Shown here: positions 8,588-16,111 of the stretch, in pieces
Layout: every line of letters starts with the position of its first letter
Numbering within the stretch: position 1 is the first letter of the stretch
Assembly (NCBI GenBank): GCA_902765005.1
Contig: CACWYB010000004.1
Coordinates: forward strand, 1 to 64,000
Source: an uncultured Eubacteriales bacterium
GTDB taxonomy: Bacteria; Bacillota; Clostridia; Christensenellales; CAG-138
DNA length: 64,000 bases
Direction of reading: 5' to 3'
The notes under the pieces: model-generated
Database searches by the model: none
The model's input: only the letters and a program-made list of their open reading frames with translations
Told to the model about the DNA's origin: nothing
Made by a program: the position numbers and the translations under genes

Positions 8588-9237
8588 ACTCTTTCCTCCC
8601 GTATCATGGTCATGACCCCCGCGTCCATCTCGCAGACGGTGTCGCAAAGGGCGTCGATATCCTGAATGTTGTGGCTGGCCAGGAGGATGGTCCGGCCGTC
8701 CGTGGCCAGGCTCTTGAAGAGCTCGCGCATCTCCGCCACGCCGTGCTTATCCAGGCCGTTCATGGGCTCGTCCAATATGAGCAGGCCCGGGTCCTCCATG
8801 ATGGCCTGGGCGATGCCCAACCGCTGCCGCATGCCCAGGCTGTATTTGCCCACAGGCTTGGTGGAAAGGGGATCGAGGCCCACCCGGCGGATCACCGCCG
8901 CCGCCTCCTTAAGGCCGATCTTTCGCTTTAGGGACGCCAGGATCTCCAGGTTCCTCAGCCCCGACAGCTGGGGCAAAAACCCCGGCGTCTCGATGATGAG
9001 GCCCAGGTCCTCGGGAAAGTCCGCATCCTTGCCGATCTGCTTCCCCTGGACGAAGACCTTGCCGGCCGTGGGCTGCAGAAAGCCGCAGATGCACTTGAAC
9101 ATAACGGTCTTCCCCGAGCCGTTGTTGCCCACCACCCCGTGGATCTTCCCGGCCTCGAAGTTTCGCGTCACATGCTTTAGCACCTCGTCCTGGCCGAAGG
9201 TCTTGCACAAATCGACGAGTTCAATGGCGTTGGTCAT
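8584..9237 (-). CDS. ABC transporter ATP-binding protein (NatA/BcrA type)
   Basis: This 217-residue stand-alone ATPase has Walker A GNNGSGKT, a Q-loop region with IIETPGF, signature YSLGMRQRLGIA, Walker B LLILDEPMNGLD and H-loop LASHN. The SLGMRQR signature is usual for ATPases that drive ABC-2 type permeases (NatA, BcrA). The obvious membrane partner is the fused double permease at 11069-12817 in the same locus. AAGGAGG lies six bases before the ATG. The gene end overlaps the start of the surface protein gene by four bases. A cytoplasmic motor for an export or envelope-remodelling system is the likely role. Confidence 0.9.
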   Translation of the reverse strand: MTNAIELVDLCKTFGQDEVLKHVTRNFEAGKIHGVVGNNGSGKTVMFKCICGFLQPTAGKVFVQGKQIGKDADFPEDLGLIIETPGFLPQLSGLRNLEILASLKRKIGLKEAAAVIRRVGLDPLSTKPVGKYSLGMRQRLGIAQAIMEDPGLLILDEPMNGLDKHGVAEMRELFKSLATDGRTILLASHNIQDIDALCDTVCEMDAGVMTMIREERV

Positions 9238-9256
9238 ACCTTACCTCCTTCTTTTT

Positions 9257-9388
9257 GCCGCTTTTTCTTTTCAGCGAGGCGAAGTACGGGCAAACCAAGG
9301 AGAAAACAAGCGGCAGCGTAGTTTTCGACTATGGGTTTGCACATAGCAGAAGGAAAAGCGGCGGAAAAAGAAAAGCTCAGGAATACTG
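9257..9388 (+). repeat. Hairpin element copy 3, arms separated by a long loop
   Basis: The left arm GCCGCTTTTTCTTTTC (9257-9272) pairs with a right arm ending GGAAAAGCGGC (9349-9362) across a 76-base interval, followed by the conserved flank GGAAAAAGAAAAGC and CAGGAA. It looks like a standard copy with extra sequence inserted into the loop. Nothing recognisable is coded in the insert. Confidence 0.6.
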
Positions 9389-9435
9389 TCTTTCATGTGC
9401 GGATATACCCCCTTCCCTTCCTAAAGTTCTTTTAG

Positions 9436-9461
9436 GCGACTTTTCTTACAAGAAAAGTCGC
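9436..9461 (-). repeat. Hairpin element copy 4
   Basis: A perfect 12-bp stem GCGACTTTTCTT/AAGAAAAGTCGC (9436-9447 with 9450-9461) has a minimal loop. AAAGTTCTTTTAG lies on one side and GCTTCCAATCCTTCC on the other. The same two flanks surround copy 6. It lies just after the stop of lipoprotein B in the gap to the ATPase gene. Confidence 0.75.
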
Positions 9462-9480
9462 GAAGCTTCCAATCCTTCCT

Positions 9481-10899
9481 CTAATACCCCAGGTTCCTAT
9501 CCACGATAGACCCGTCGATGGCGTTGACGGTCAGCAGCGAAAAGGTGTCCCACCAGTCGTAGTCGTCCATTCTATCCGCCGCAAATCGGGTGTCATAGCC
9601 CCGAAAGTCCCACACGGGCAGGAGCCAGTATTCCGCCTGGTCGGGCTTGCGGACCCGCATATAGGAAAAGGTGATCTCCGTGATGCGCATGTCCGTGTGG
9701 GAGTCGTTGCCCAAGTAGTCCTTGCCTATATAGATGTTCATAAAGATCTGCTGTTTGAAGATCTCCATGATCCGGTCAAAGGGCAGCAGCCCCACGTTCT
9801 CGTTCTCCACCCCCAGGACGCGAAGGGGGCTGGTCCATGTCACCTCCGCCACCTCCCCATGATCCGTCACCACCTCGATGCGCTCCTGGGCGGCGTTGCG
9901 GTCGAAGCTGACCCCCGCGTCCTGCAGGCCGTTGTCGGTGCCGTGGTAGGTTTCCCAGGGATAGACCGGGATGCCGCCGTAGAGGGGCAGATACCACAGC
10001 CGATAGAGGCCGTTGTCAAAGCCCGTTTCCACGCCGAACTGCCGCCGCCAGCTCTCGTCATGAGCGGCGACGCCCCAAAGCGTTACCTGGTTGCTGTGGA
10101 GCTGGTTCAAGAAGTCCACCGCCGCCTCATCCGCCGCCCGCTCGTCATCCGTGCGAGGCTCGTCATGGCGCACGGCCCCAACCAGCCAGGGGGTGCCCTC
10201 CCGCCGGAACTTCAACAGGCCCCCGTCCGCCCAGTGGAAGGTTCGCCCGTCGTCCACCATCACGGAGCCGCCGCTATCACGCCAGTTCCCCGGCCAGGGC
10301 TGCTCCTTCACGCGGGCGTCCGCCTGCTGATAGCCCAGCTGGTGGGCCTCGATCTGGTTGGTCAGCCAGGCGCGCATCTGGTCATAGTCGGCCCCGGGGC
10401 CATAGGGTTGATCGTCAAGAGCATCCAGCCAGGCCTGATAGTAGCGGATGTTGCTCTCGTTCCAGAGCCGATGGTTCTGGCGGTAGATGTAGGGACCGTC
10501 GCCCAGGATGGCCCTAGCGATTTGCTCCTTCTCCTCCGGGGAGGAGGGGGTCAGGGCAGCTCGGTACACCGGCACCGCGGAAACGTTGGGCACGGTCACC
10601 GTCGCGTCGATCTTCACGTCCATGGTGCCGCCGTAGACCTTTCCGGAGACGGTGTCGGTGAGATGCTCCGGCGCGCCAAGAGCTGCCCGCAGGCCGGTTT
10701 CGGCGGGCGATTCTGCCGGTTGCTGCGCCGCCTGGCTCTCCGGGATCGGTATGGAAACCCGGTATTCCGGCGCGGCGGTGGCGGCGATCTGCTGCTGCAA
10801 TGCGCCCTCCGCCTTGTTCACCACCACCTCCTCCGTGGGCGTGGGCTGGCAGGCGGTGAGGAGGAGGAGAGCGGTGAGGATGGCGATGGTTCTTTTCAT
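9481..10899 (-). CDS. DUF6034-like lipoprotein B
   Basis: This 472-residue lipoprotein has lipobox LTACQ followed by PTPTEEVVVNK, and is paralogous to lipoprotein A over its full length (shared VYGG, LGDGPY, QERIE, LLPF..IM.IF, SYMRVRKPD, WLLPVWDF, NAIDGSIVDR). It differs by a longer Gln/Ala/Pro-rich segment after the lipobox and by insertions such as DYDWWDTF near the C-terminus. The start at 10899 was chosen because the signal peptide begins there, with AAAGGA upstream. Longer in-frame readings run through the hairpin element and are not credible. It lies between the permease and ATPase genes, so it probably belongs to the same transport or envelope complex. Function unknown. Confidence 0.8.
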   Translation of the reverse strand: MKRTIAILTALLLLTACQPTPTEEVVVNKAEGALQQQIAATAAPEYRVSIPIPESQAAQQPAESPAETGLRAALGAPEHLTDTVSGKVYGGTMDVKIDATVTVPNVSAVPVYRAALTPSSPEEKEQIARAILGDGPYIYRQNHRLWNESNIRYYQAWLDALDDQPYGPGADYDQMRAWLTNQIEAHQLGYQQADARVKEQPWPGNWRDSGGSVMVDDGRTFHWADGGLLKFRREGTPWLVGAVRHDEPRTDDERAADEAAVDFLNQLHSNQVTLWGVAAHDESWRRQFGVETGFDNGLYRLWYLPLYGGIPVYPWETYHGTDNGLQDAGVSFDRNAAQERIEVVTDHGEVAEVTWTSPLRVLGVENENVGLLPFDRIMEIFKQQIFMNIYIGKDYLGNDSHTDMRITEITFSYMRVRKPDQAEYWLLPVWDFRGYDTRFAADRMDDYDWWDTFSLLTVNAIDGSIVDRNLGY

Positions 10900-10913
10900 A
10901 AGGGATCCTTTCT

Positions 10914-10977
10914 GCGACTTTTTCTCTTTAGACAAAGAGAAAAAGTCGCGCAAAAAGAGAAACTTGAGAAGGATTAT
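10914..10977 (+). repeat. Hairpin element copy 5 at the lipoprotein B translation start
   Basis: A perfect 16-bp stem (10914-10929 with 10934-10949) has base GCGAC, arm TTTTTCTCTTT and a 4-base loop, with flank GCAAAAAGAGAAAC and GAGAAGGAT. Its edge is only 15 bases upstream of the lipoprotein B ATG, close enough to influence translation as well as termination or RNA stability. Confidence 0.75.
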
Positions 10978-11021
10978 TTGTTTCCACAACAAAGCATTAC
11001 TTCTTCTTAAAGTTCTTTTGC

Positions 11022-11049
11022 GCAGCTTTTCTTTTCGAAGAAAAGCTGC
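11022..11049 (-). repeat. Hairpin element copy 6 with TTCG loop
   Basis: A 12-bp stem GCAGCTTTTCTT/AAGAAAAGCTGC (11022-11033 with 11038-11049) closes a TTCG tetraloop. The flanks AAAGTTCTTTTGC and GCTTCCAATCCTTCC match those of copy 4. It lies 20 bases after the permease stop. Confidence 0.75.
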
Positions 11050-11068
11050 ACAGGCTTCCAATCCTTCC

Positions 11069-12817
11069 TCATAAGCTTCCCTCCGTGCCCGTAAAGTTGA
11101 AGTTGTAGCGGCGAATGGCCAGCTGCACGAGCAGGAACAAAAGCAGGATGAGACCGCCGAAGATGCAATAGGTGTCCCGGAGCCGGGGCAGCAGGTCGTA
11201 GCCGAAGTTGTGCATGTGGTAGGTGGCCTGATTGAGAGGCGAGGCCCAGCCCACGATCACGTTGGCCTTGTAGATGAGCTCGTCCGGCAGATGCATCACG
11301 TCCTTGAAGAACTCCGGGTTCAGCAGCAGGCCAAAGAGCGAGAAGCCGAAGGCCCCCACGATCCCCGCGCTGCGGCCTTTCAACAGCTTGCACAGCAGCA
11401 TGATGAGGGACAGCACCAGGGTATAGAGCAGCATCAGCAGAAAGATGGTGCCGGCGCATTCATAGGGCCGGCTCATCTCCAACGTCTTGACGAGAGCCGG
11501 CAGGGCCACCGCCTTCCCCGCGCCGGAATAGCCCAGGATGGCCGCCGTCTCGGACCACATGTTGCCCAGGAAGCTGTTCTGGGCGCAGATCACGGAGGTT
11601 GCCACGAAGATGAACAGCATGTACAGGAGCGTGGCCAGCGTGAGATAGATCAGCTGGCCCCAGGCCCAGGTCCGCCGCCGCATGCGCACCAGGTAATAGG
11701 GCACGCCGGCCCCCAAAAAGGGCATGTCCACGAACAGCAGCACCAGTAAAAGGGAGATGAGCAAAATGGAGTTGGCGTCGCCGAAGGTCCACACGAAGGG
11801 CTCGAAGGCCTGCATGGCCGTGCCCATGTCGTAGGCGAAGGAGGCCGCCTTGTCGGACAGCAGGAAGCAGAGGATGAAGGCCAGGGCAAACGTGAGATAG
11901 ATGCGCATGTTCCCCCGCCACATGCGGAAGTTGTACCGCACCACGGCCCCGATCTGCCTGAATTCCCGAAAGAGCCTGAGCTCCCGCCGGGGCCTGAAGT
12001 CCCGCTGGGGGATCCGGGGCGGGCGGGCGGCGAAGGAGGAACGAAATCGCCGCTGCCGCTTGTCGTCCCGAAGCTCGTTCTGCGCGGTCATGAAGAACAA
12101 GAGTTGAAACAGGATCAAAAGGGAGAGGAGGGTCAGCGCCGCGCTCTTCCCCTGAAGGGGCCAGGCCCCGTTCATGGTCAGGTAGTTTTGCGGGTTCAGC
12201 ATGAACGCCGTCCGAAAGTACCGCTCCTGCAGGATGATCAGCACATAGTAGAGGATGAAGGGCGCCGCGTAAGCCAAATACACGTTCTGGGTGAGCCCGG
12301 AAAAGAGCAGCCCCACCGTGGCCCACATGGCCCCCGAGAGGAAGAAGAGGACGAGCCTGAGCCCGATCTGGGGGAGCTTTGACGGCACAGCCCATTCCCC
12401 ATACACCTCCACGGGCGCGCAGACCAGCCAGAAGATGAGGAGCGAGAGGCCCATGCCCGCCACCAGGGCGAGGCCTCCGGACACCGCCGCCCCCAGGCTC
12501 TTGCCCCAGATGTAGCGGTCCACGGAGGTGCGGGTGAGGTAGGGCTTCAGATACCCGCTCTTCACGTCCTCCACGAAGGCAGCTGTGTAGGGCACCGCCG
12601 AGAGGATGGGCACGGCGAAGAGCACCAGCTCCCCTTCCAAACACTGGAGGAACAGCTCCTCATGGTAGCCGAAGAGCACCTCGGGCCACTCCATCTGAAA
12701 CAATCTATACAGGCTCTGAAAGGCGCCTATGCACAGGCACACCGTCATGCCCCCCGCCGCCAGCAGGAACGAGCGGGAGAACACCGCCCGCCGTATGTCT
12801 GCAAGAATGTGACGCAT
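11069..12817 (-). CDS. Fused double ABC-2-like permease
   Basis: This 582-residue membrane protein looks like two permease halves in tandem. The first (about 1-250) has an N-terminal helix, a FVEDVKSGYLKPYLTRTS segment typical of ABC-2 type permeases and several helices. A basic linker (about 250-290, rich in Arg) is followed by a second set of helices with an equivalent YYLVRMRRR element. Such a fusion would supply both transmembrane halves to the homodimer of the NatA-like ATPase at 8584-9237. GAGAGGG precedes the ATG at 12817. The promoter carries the same 11-bp-period operator and the same -10 spacing as lipoprotein A, so the two transcription units are probably co-regulated. Substrate unknown. 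Confidence 0.8.
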   Translation of the reverse strand: MRHILADIRRAVFSRSFLLAAGGMTVCLCIGAFQSLYRLFQMEWPEVLFGYHEELFLQCLEGELVLFAVPILSAVPYTAAFVEDVKSGYLKPYLTRTSVDRYIWGKSLGAAVSGGLALVAGMGLSLLIFWLVCAPVEVYGEWAVPSKLPQIGLRLVLFFLSGAMWATVGLLFSGLTQNVYLAYAAPFILYYVLIILQERYFRTAFMLNPQNYLTMNGAWPLQGKSAALTLLSLLILFQLLFFMTAQNELRDDKRQRRFRSSFAARPPRIPQRDFRPRRELRLFREFRQIGAVVRYNFRMWRGNMRIYLTFALAFILCFLLSDKAASFAYDMGTAMQAFEPFVWTFGDANSILLISLLLVLLFVDMPFLGAGVPYYLVRMRRRTWAWGQLIYLTLATLLYMLFIFVATSVICAQNSFLGNMWSETAAILGYSGAGKAVALPALVKTLEMSRPYECAGTIFLLMLLYTLVLSLIMLLCKLLKGRSAGIVGAFGFSLFGLLLNPEFFKDVMHLPDELIYKANVIVGWASPLNQATYHMHNFGYDLLPRLRDTYCIFGGLILLLFLLVQLAIRRYNFNFTGTEGSL

Positions 12818-13117
12818 TTTACCCTCTCACTCCTTTGATGCTTCCATGATACGCTCCATATTCGTCCAAAACGTCACAAACTTGTAATGGAGTTGTAATT
12901 TTTGTATTACCGAGCCGGGGAATTCTCGCCCGCTGGGCCGGGGCAAAGGGCCCGCTTTGCCACCGTCCGTTTGCATTCTTTTCACATAAACACCAAGATT
13001 TTGAATAAAATTTCATTTTTCTCTTCCAAAATTCGTAAACTGTGCTATACTATATACAACCCGGTCTGCCGCCCGGAAACGGAGCGGCGGAGGGAAAAAC
13101 AATTCAGGAGGGGTTAT
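12818..13117. other. Divergent intergenic region between permease and symporter genes
   Basis: About 300 bases without a gene. It holds the permease operator/promoter on the minus strand (12846-12898) and, on the plus strand, a probable symporter promoter with TATACT at 13046-13051 preceded by TGTGC and a weak TTCCAA 16 bases upstream. The middle part shows nothing else I can recognise. Confidence 0.6.
12846..12898 (-). promoter_or_regulatory. Operator and promoter of the double permease gene
   Basis: The minus strand has TTACAA, TTACAA and TGACGT with 5' ends at 12898, 12887 and 12876 (11-base period), then exactly 19 bases, then -10 TATCAT (12846-12851). The arrangement matches the lipoprotein A promoter base for base in spacing. 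This points to one OmpR-family activator acting at both; no such regulator is encoded in the window. Confidence 0.65.
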
Positions 13118-14453
13118 ATGGAAAACAAGGCACCCAAGAAGGGCGGTATCCTGCGGGCATACCTAAACTTCAACGTACTGTACAAGATCCTCATCGGTCT
13201 GGTCATCGGCGCGGTGGCGGGCATCATCCTGGCCGCATCCGGCGTCACGGCTCTGCCCAAGTGGATCAGCATGTTCGGCACCATCTTCACCCGGCTCTTG
13301 AAGATGATCATCATCCCCATGATCGTAGGCTCCCTGGTGGTGGGCGCGTCCTCCGTGTCCCCGGCCAACGTGGGCAAGGTGGGCATCCGCGTGGTCATCA
13401 TCTATCTGATCACCTCCGCCTTCGGCGTCATCATCGGCCTGTTGATGGGCAACATCTTCCAGCCCCATGCTGACCTGGCCGCCGTCACCCAGCTGGCTGC
13501 CGACGCCGCCGGCAAGACCGCCGAGACCAACGTGTGGGATATCATCGCCAACATCATCCCCACCAGCGTGCTCTCCTCTCTGGTGAACGAGACCGTGCTC
13601 CAGGTGATCTTCTTCTCCCTGATCTTCGGCCTGTGCCTGTCCTTCATGAAGGTGTCCGAGGATGAGCGCATCCGCACCATCTCCACCACCATGTACAACA
13701 TCTTCCACCACCATGTACAACATCTTCGACTGTCTGGCCGAAGTCATGATGAAGATCGTGGCGGGCATCATGCAGTATGCCCCCATCGGCGTGGCCGTGC
13801 TGATCTGCGAAGTGTTCGCCAAGAACGGCGCCAAGGTGGCCGGCGCCCTGCTCACCGTGACCATCGCCTGCTTCCTGGGCTATGCCATCCACATCATCGC
13901 GGTCTATGGCGGCCTGCTGGCCATCTTCAAGATCAAGATCGGCACCTTCTTCAAGGAGGCCCGGACGCCCTTCATCACCGCCTTCGTTACCCGTTCCTCC
14001 AACGGCACCCTGCCCACCACCTTCGCCGCGGCGGAGAACCTGGGCGTGGATAAGGAGGTCTATGCCTTCTCCCTGCCGCTGGGCGCCACCATCAACATGG
14101 ACGGCACGGCCATCTATCAGGGCGTGTGCGCGTTCTTCCTGGTCATGAGCTGCTACGGCCGTGGGCTGACCTTCGGTGAAATGGGCATGATCGTGCTGCT
14201 GGCCACGTTGGCCTCCATCGGCACGGCGGGCGTGCCCGGTGCCGGCGCCATCATGCTGGCCATGGTCATGCAGGGCATCAACATGCCCATCGAAGCGGGC
14301 TCCGTCCTGGCGGGCGCCTACGCCATGATCCTGGGCATCGACGCCATCCTGGACATGGGCCGTACCGCGCTGAACGTCACCGGCGACCTTACCTGCACCT
14401 GCTGCATCGCCAAGAAGCTGGGCTTCCTCAAGGCTGACTCCGTCCTCAAGTAA
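13118..14453 (+). pseudogene. DctA/GltP-family dicarboxylate/amino-acid:cation symporter, frameshifted by a 22-bp duplication
   Basis: ATG 13118 (after GGAGGGG) opens a typical DAACS symporter reading frame that is interrupted at about residue 190. A perfect 22-bp tandem duplication (13683-13704 and 13705-13726) shifts the frame. Removing one copy joins the two frames into a 437-residue protein reading RTISTTMYNIFDCLAEV across the junction. The downstream part carries the family hallmarks SSNGTLPTT (hairpin 1) and NMDGT (helix 7 cation site). As written, translation continues out of frame to a stop near 14053, so the protein would lack its transport core. All other sequence looks intact, so the lesion is recent, reversible, or an assembly or read error. 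Intact members take up glutamate, aspartate, serine or C4-dicarboxylates. Confidence 0.85.
13683..13726 (+). repeat. 22-bp perfect tandem duplication inside the symporter gene
   Basis: Two identical adjacent 22-base units (13683-13704, 13705-13726) containing CACCATGTACAACATC. The length is not a multiple of three and so it breaks the reading frame. Confidence 0.95.
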
Positions 14454-14843
14454 ATGTTGCGGAGCGACCTGGACAATCGGCTGCGGGAGCTGGACATCTA
14501 CAGCGACTTCTACTACCGCAAGGAGCTGAAGACGCTGACCCAGATGCTGGGGGAGTATGAAAAGCTCAACTGCCTGCTCACCGGCGTCCATGAGGGCAAC
14601 CGGAAGATGGTGGCCGTCACGGACCGGCGGATTCTCATCCTCTTCACCCCCTTGGGTGGCGGGGATGTAAAGGTCATCCGGCGGGATTCGGTGAAGGACT
14701 GGCGCTTTGAGAAGAAGCTCCTGTTCTCCCACCTGACCATCGAGACCAACGGCGGCGCCGTCTTCACCTTCACCAACACCCAAGGGCGGCTCAAGGACCT
14801 GTTCGAATGGGCCATGAACCAGCCGCTTCCGGCAGCCAAATAG
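14454..14843 (+). CDS. Small PH-like domain protein (YokE/bPH_3 type)
   Basis: This 129-residue soluble protein starts at the base after the symporter stop codon (TAA then ATG), so its translation probably depends on ribosomes ending the upstream frame. A VAVTDRRILILFTP segment followed by a basic DSVKDWRFEKK and alternating beta strands fits the bacterial PH-like domain of the YokE/bPH_3 family. These proteins have no catalytic role and may bind membranes or proteins. The frameshift upstream should reduce its expression by polarity. There is no separate ribosome binding site. Confidence 0.6.
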   Translation: MLRSDLDNRLRELDIYSDFYYRKELKTLTQMLGEYEKLNCLLTGVHEGNRKMVAVTDRRILILFTPLGGGDVKVIRRDSVKDWRFEKKLLFSHLTIETNGGAVFTFTNTQGRLKDLFEWAMNQPLPAAK

Positions 14844-14852
14844 GGTAAACGA

Positions 14853-14882
14853 AAAAAGGGCAGCCTTCGGGCTGTCCTTTTT
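14853..14882 (+). terminator. Intrinsic terminator of the symporter/PH-like operon
   Basis: AAAAAGGGCAGCC pairs with GGCTGTCCTTTTT around a TTCG loop, nine bases after the stop codon. Confidence 0.9.
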
Positions 14883-14896
14883 CTGTGCCGTTACGT

Positions 14897-14962
14897 ATTC
14901 AACCATTCGTTGAATGAAATAGAATTCGCCTCCATTGAAATTCCTGGAAAACGGCGTATACT
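14897..14962 (+). promoter_or_regulatory. Promoter of the XRE/TPR regulator with upstream inverted repeat
   Basis: TTGAAA (14935-14940), 16 bases, TATACT (14957-14962). Just upstream lies the inverted repeat ATTCAAC/GTTGAAT (14897-14903 with 14909-14915, 5-base gap), a possible autoregulatory operator for the helix-turn-helix protein. Confidence 0.55.
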
Positions 14963-15022
14963 AATGGCATGAAAGCGGCCGATTCAAAACGACGAACAAC
15001 CATCGGTTTAGGAGGAACGACT

Positions 15023-16054
15023 ATGATCGGAATGAATATCAAGCTCTTTCGCCAGCAGAAGCACGTGAAGCAGGAGACCCTGGCGGACTATCTGGGGGTC
15101 AGCAGCCAGGCGGTGTCCAAGTGGGAGACCGGCACCAGCGATCCGGACATTGCCCTGCTCCCCAAATTGGCGGCCTACTTCGGCGTCAGCATCGACGAGC
15201 TCTTTGAGGTGCCCCGGGCGGAGCAGATGGAGCGGATCCAGAACATGATCTATGCCGAGCGCCGCATCCGGCCCGAGACCTTCCAGCGCACCGTGGAGTA
15301 TCTGGAGCGGCTCCTGCAGGCGGACCCCAAGGATGTGGAGGCCCTGACCATGCTGGCCCAGGTGTACAACCACCGGGCCCACAGCGATCACGAGAACGCC
15401 TCCTACTACGCCGAGCGTGCCCTGGACTGCTGCGACCCCACCCACACCCACGACCAGTGGTCCACCTATCTGGAGGCTAACGAAGCCCCCTGCGGCGACG
15501 ACTGGTTCGACAACCGCTTCTCCGTGATCCGGTTCGTGGAGGGGTATCTGGAGAAGCACCCCAAGAACCGCAGCGCCCTTTTGACCTTGTGCGACTGCCT
15601 GCTGGCGGACCGGCGCTACGACGAGGCGGAGCGGTTTGTGGAGCAGCTCAAGGGGGACTACACCTACCTGGATTACCGGGGCAAGCTGGCCTTCGGCCGG
15701 GGGCAGAAGGAGGAGGCCCTGCGCCTGTGGGAACAGGCCGCCCGGGAGTATCCCGCCGTGTGGCAGGCCCAGGACAACCTGGGGGAGGGGTACCGAGCCC
15801 TGGGCATGTATGACAAGGCCCTGGAAGCCTTCGAGCGCTCCTTCTCCATGCAGGGGGAGAAGCCCTTTACCGACGGTCTCTTCGCCAGGGCCCAGGTCCA
15901 TGAGCAGATCGGGGACTACGCCGCCGCCATGGAGGACTACCGCCGGATCATCGACTGCCTGCGGGACCAGTGGGGCATCACCGACGGGGAAGAGGTGGAT
16001 TTCGAGCTGCGGGAGATCGAGCGCCTAAAGGAGCTTTCCGCCCGCAGGGCCTGA
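15023..16054 (+). CDS. XRE-family transcriptional regulator with TPR repeats
   Basis: This 343-residue protein starts with a Cro/C1-type helix-turn-helix (residues about 4-60; LADYLGVSSQAVSKWETG is the recognition region), followed by tetratricopeptide-like helical repeats to the C-terminus (for example YDEAERFVEQL, KEEALRLWEQAAREYP, YDKALEAFERSF). Such proteins are DNA-binding regulators whose TPR part senses a peptide or a protein partner. GGAGG lies seven bases before the ATG; in-frame sequence upstream lacks coding character. It is a monocistronic unit with its own promoter and terminator. Ligand and targets are unknown. Confidence 0.85.
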   Translation: MIGMNIKLFRQQKHVKQETLADYLGVSSQAVSKWETGTSDPDIALLPKLAAYFGVSIDELFEVPRAEQMERIQNMIYAERRIRPETFQRTVEYLERLLQADPKDVEALTMLAQVYNHRAHSDHENASYYAERALDCCDPTHTHDQWSTYLEANEAPCGDDWFDNRFSVIRFVEGYLEKHPKNRSALLTLCDCLLADRRYDEAERFVEQLKGDYTYLDYRGKLAFGRGQKEEALRLWEQAAREYPAVWQAQDNLGEGYRALGMYDKALEAFERSFSMQGEKPFTDGLFARAQVHEQIGDYAAAMEDYRRIIDCLRDQWGITDGEEVDFELREIERLKELSARRA

Positions 16055-16068
16055 CCGCTCCAAACAAT

Positions 16069-16094
16069 AAAAGCCCGGGAAACCGGGCTTTTTT
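16069..16094 (+). terminator. Intrinsic terminator after the XRE/TPR regulator
   Basis: AAAAGCCCGG and CCGGGCTTTT enclose a GAAA tetraloop, followed by T residues. It lies between convergent genes and its A/T symmetry allows bidirectional use. Confidence 0.9.
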
Positions 16095-16111
16095 GCATGC
16101 ATAGACACAGC

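Noticed and set aside
10900..11061. N-terminal extension of lipoprotein B by 54 residues
   Set aside because: It runs through a hairpin element and would bury the signal peptide and lipobox inside the protein.
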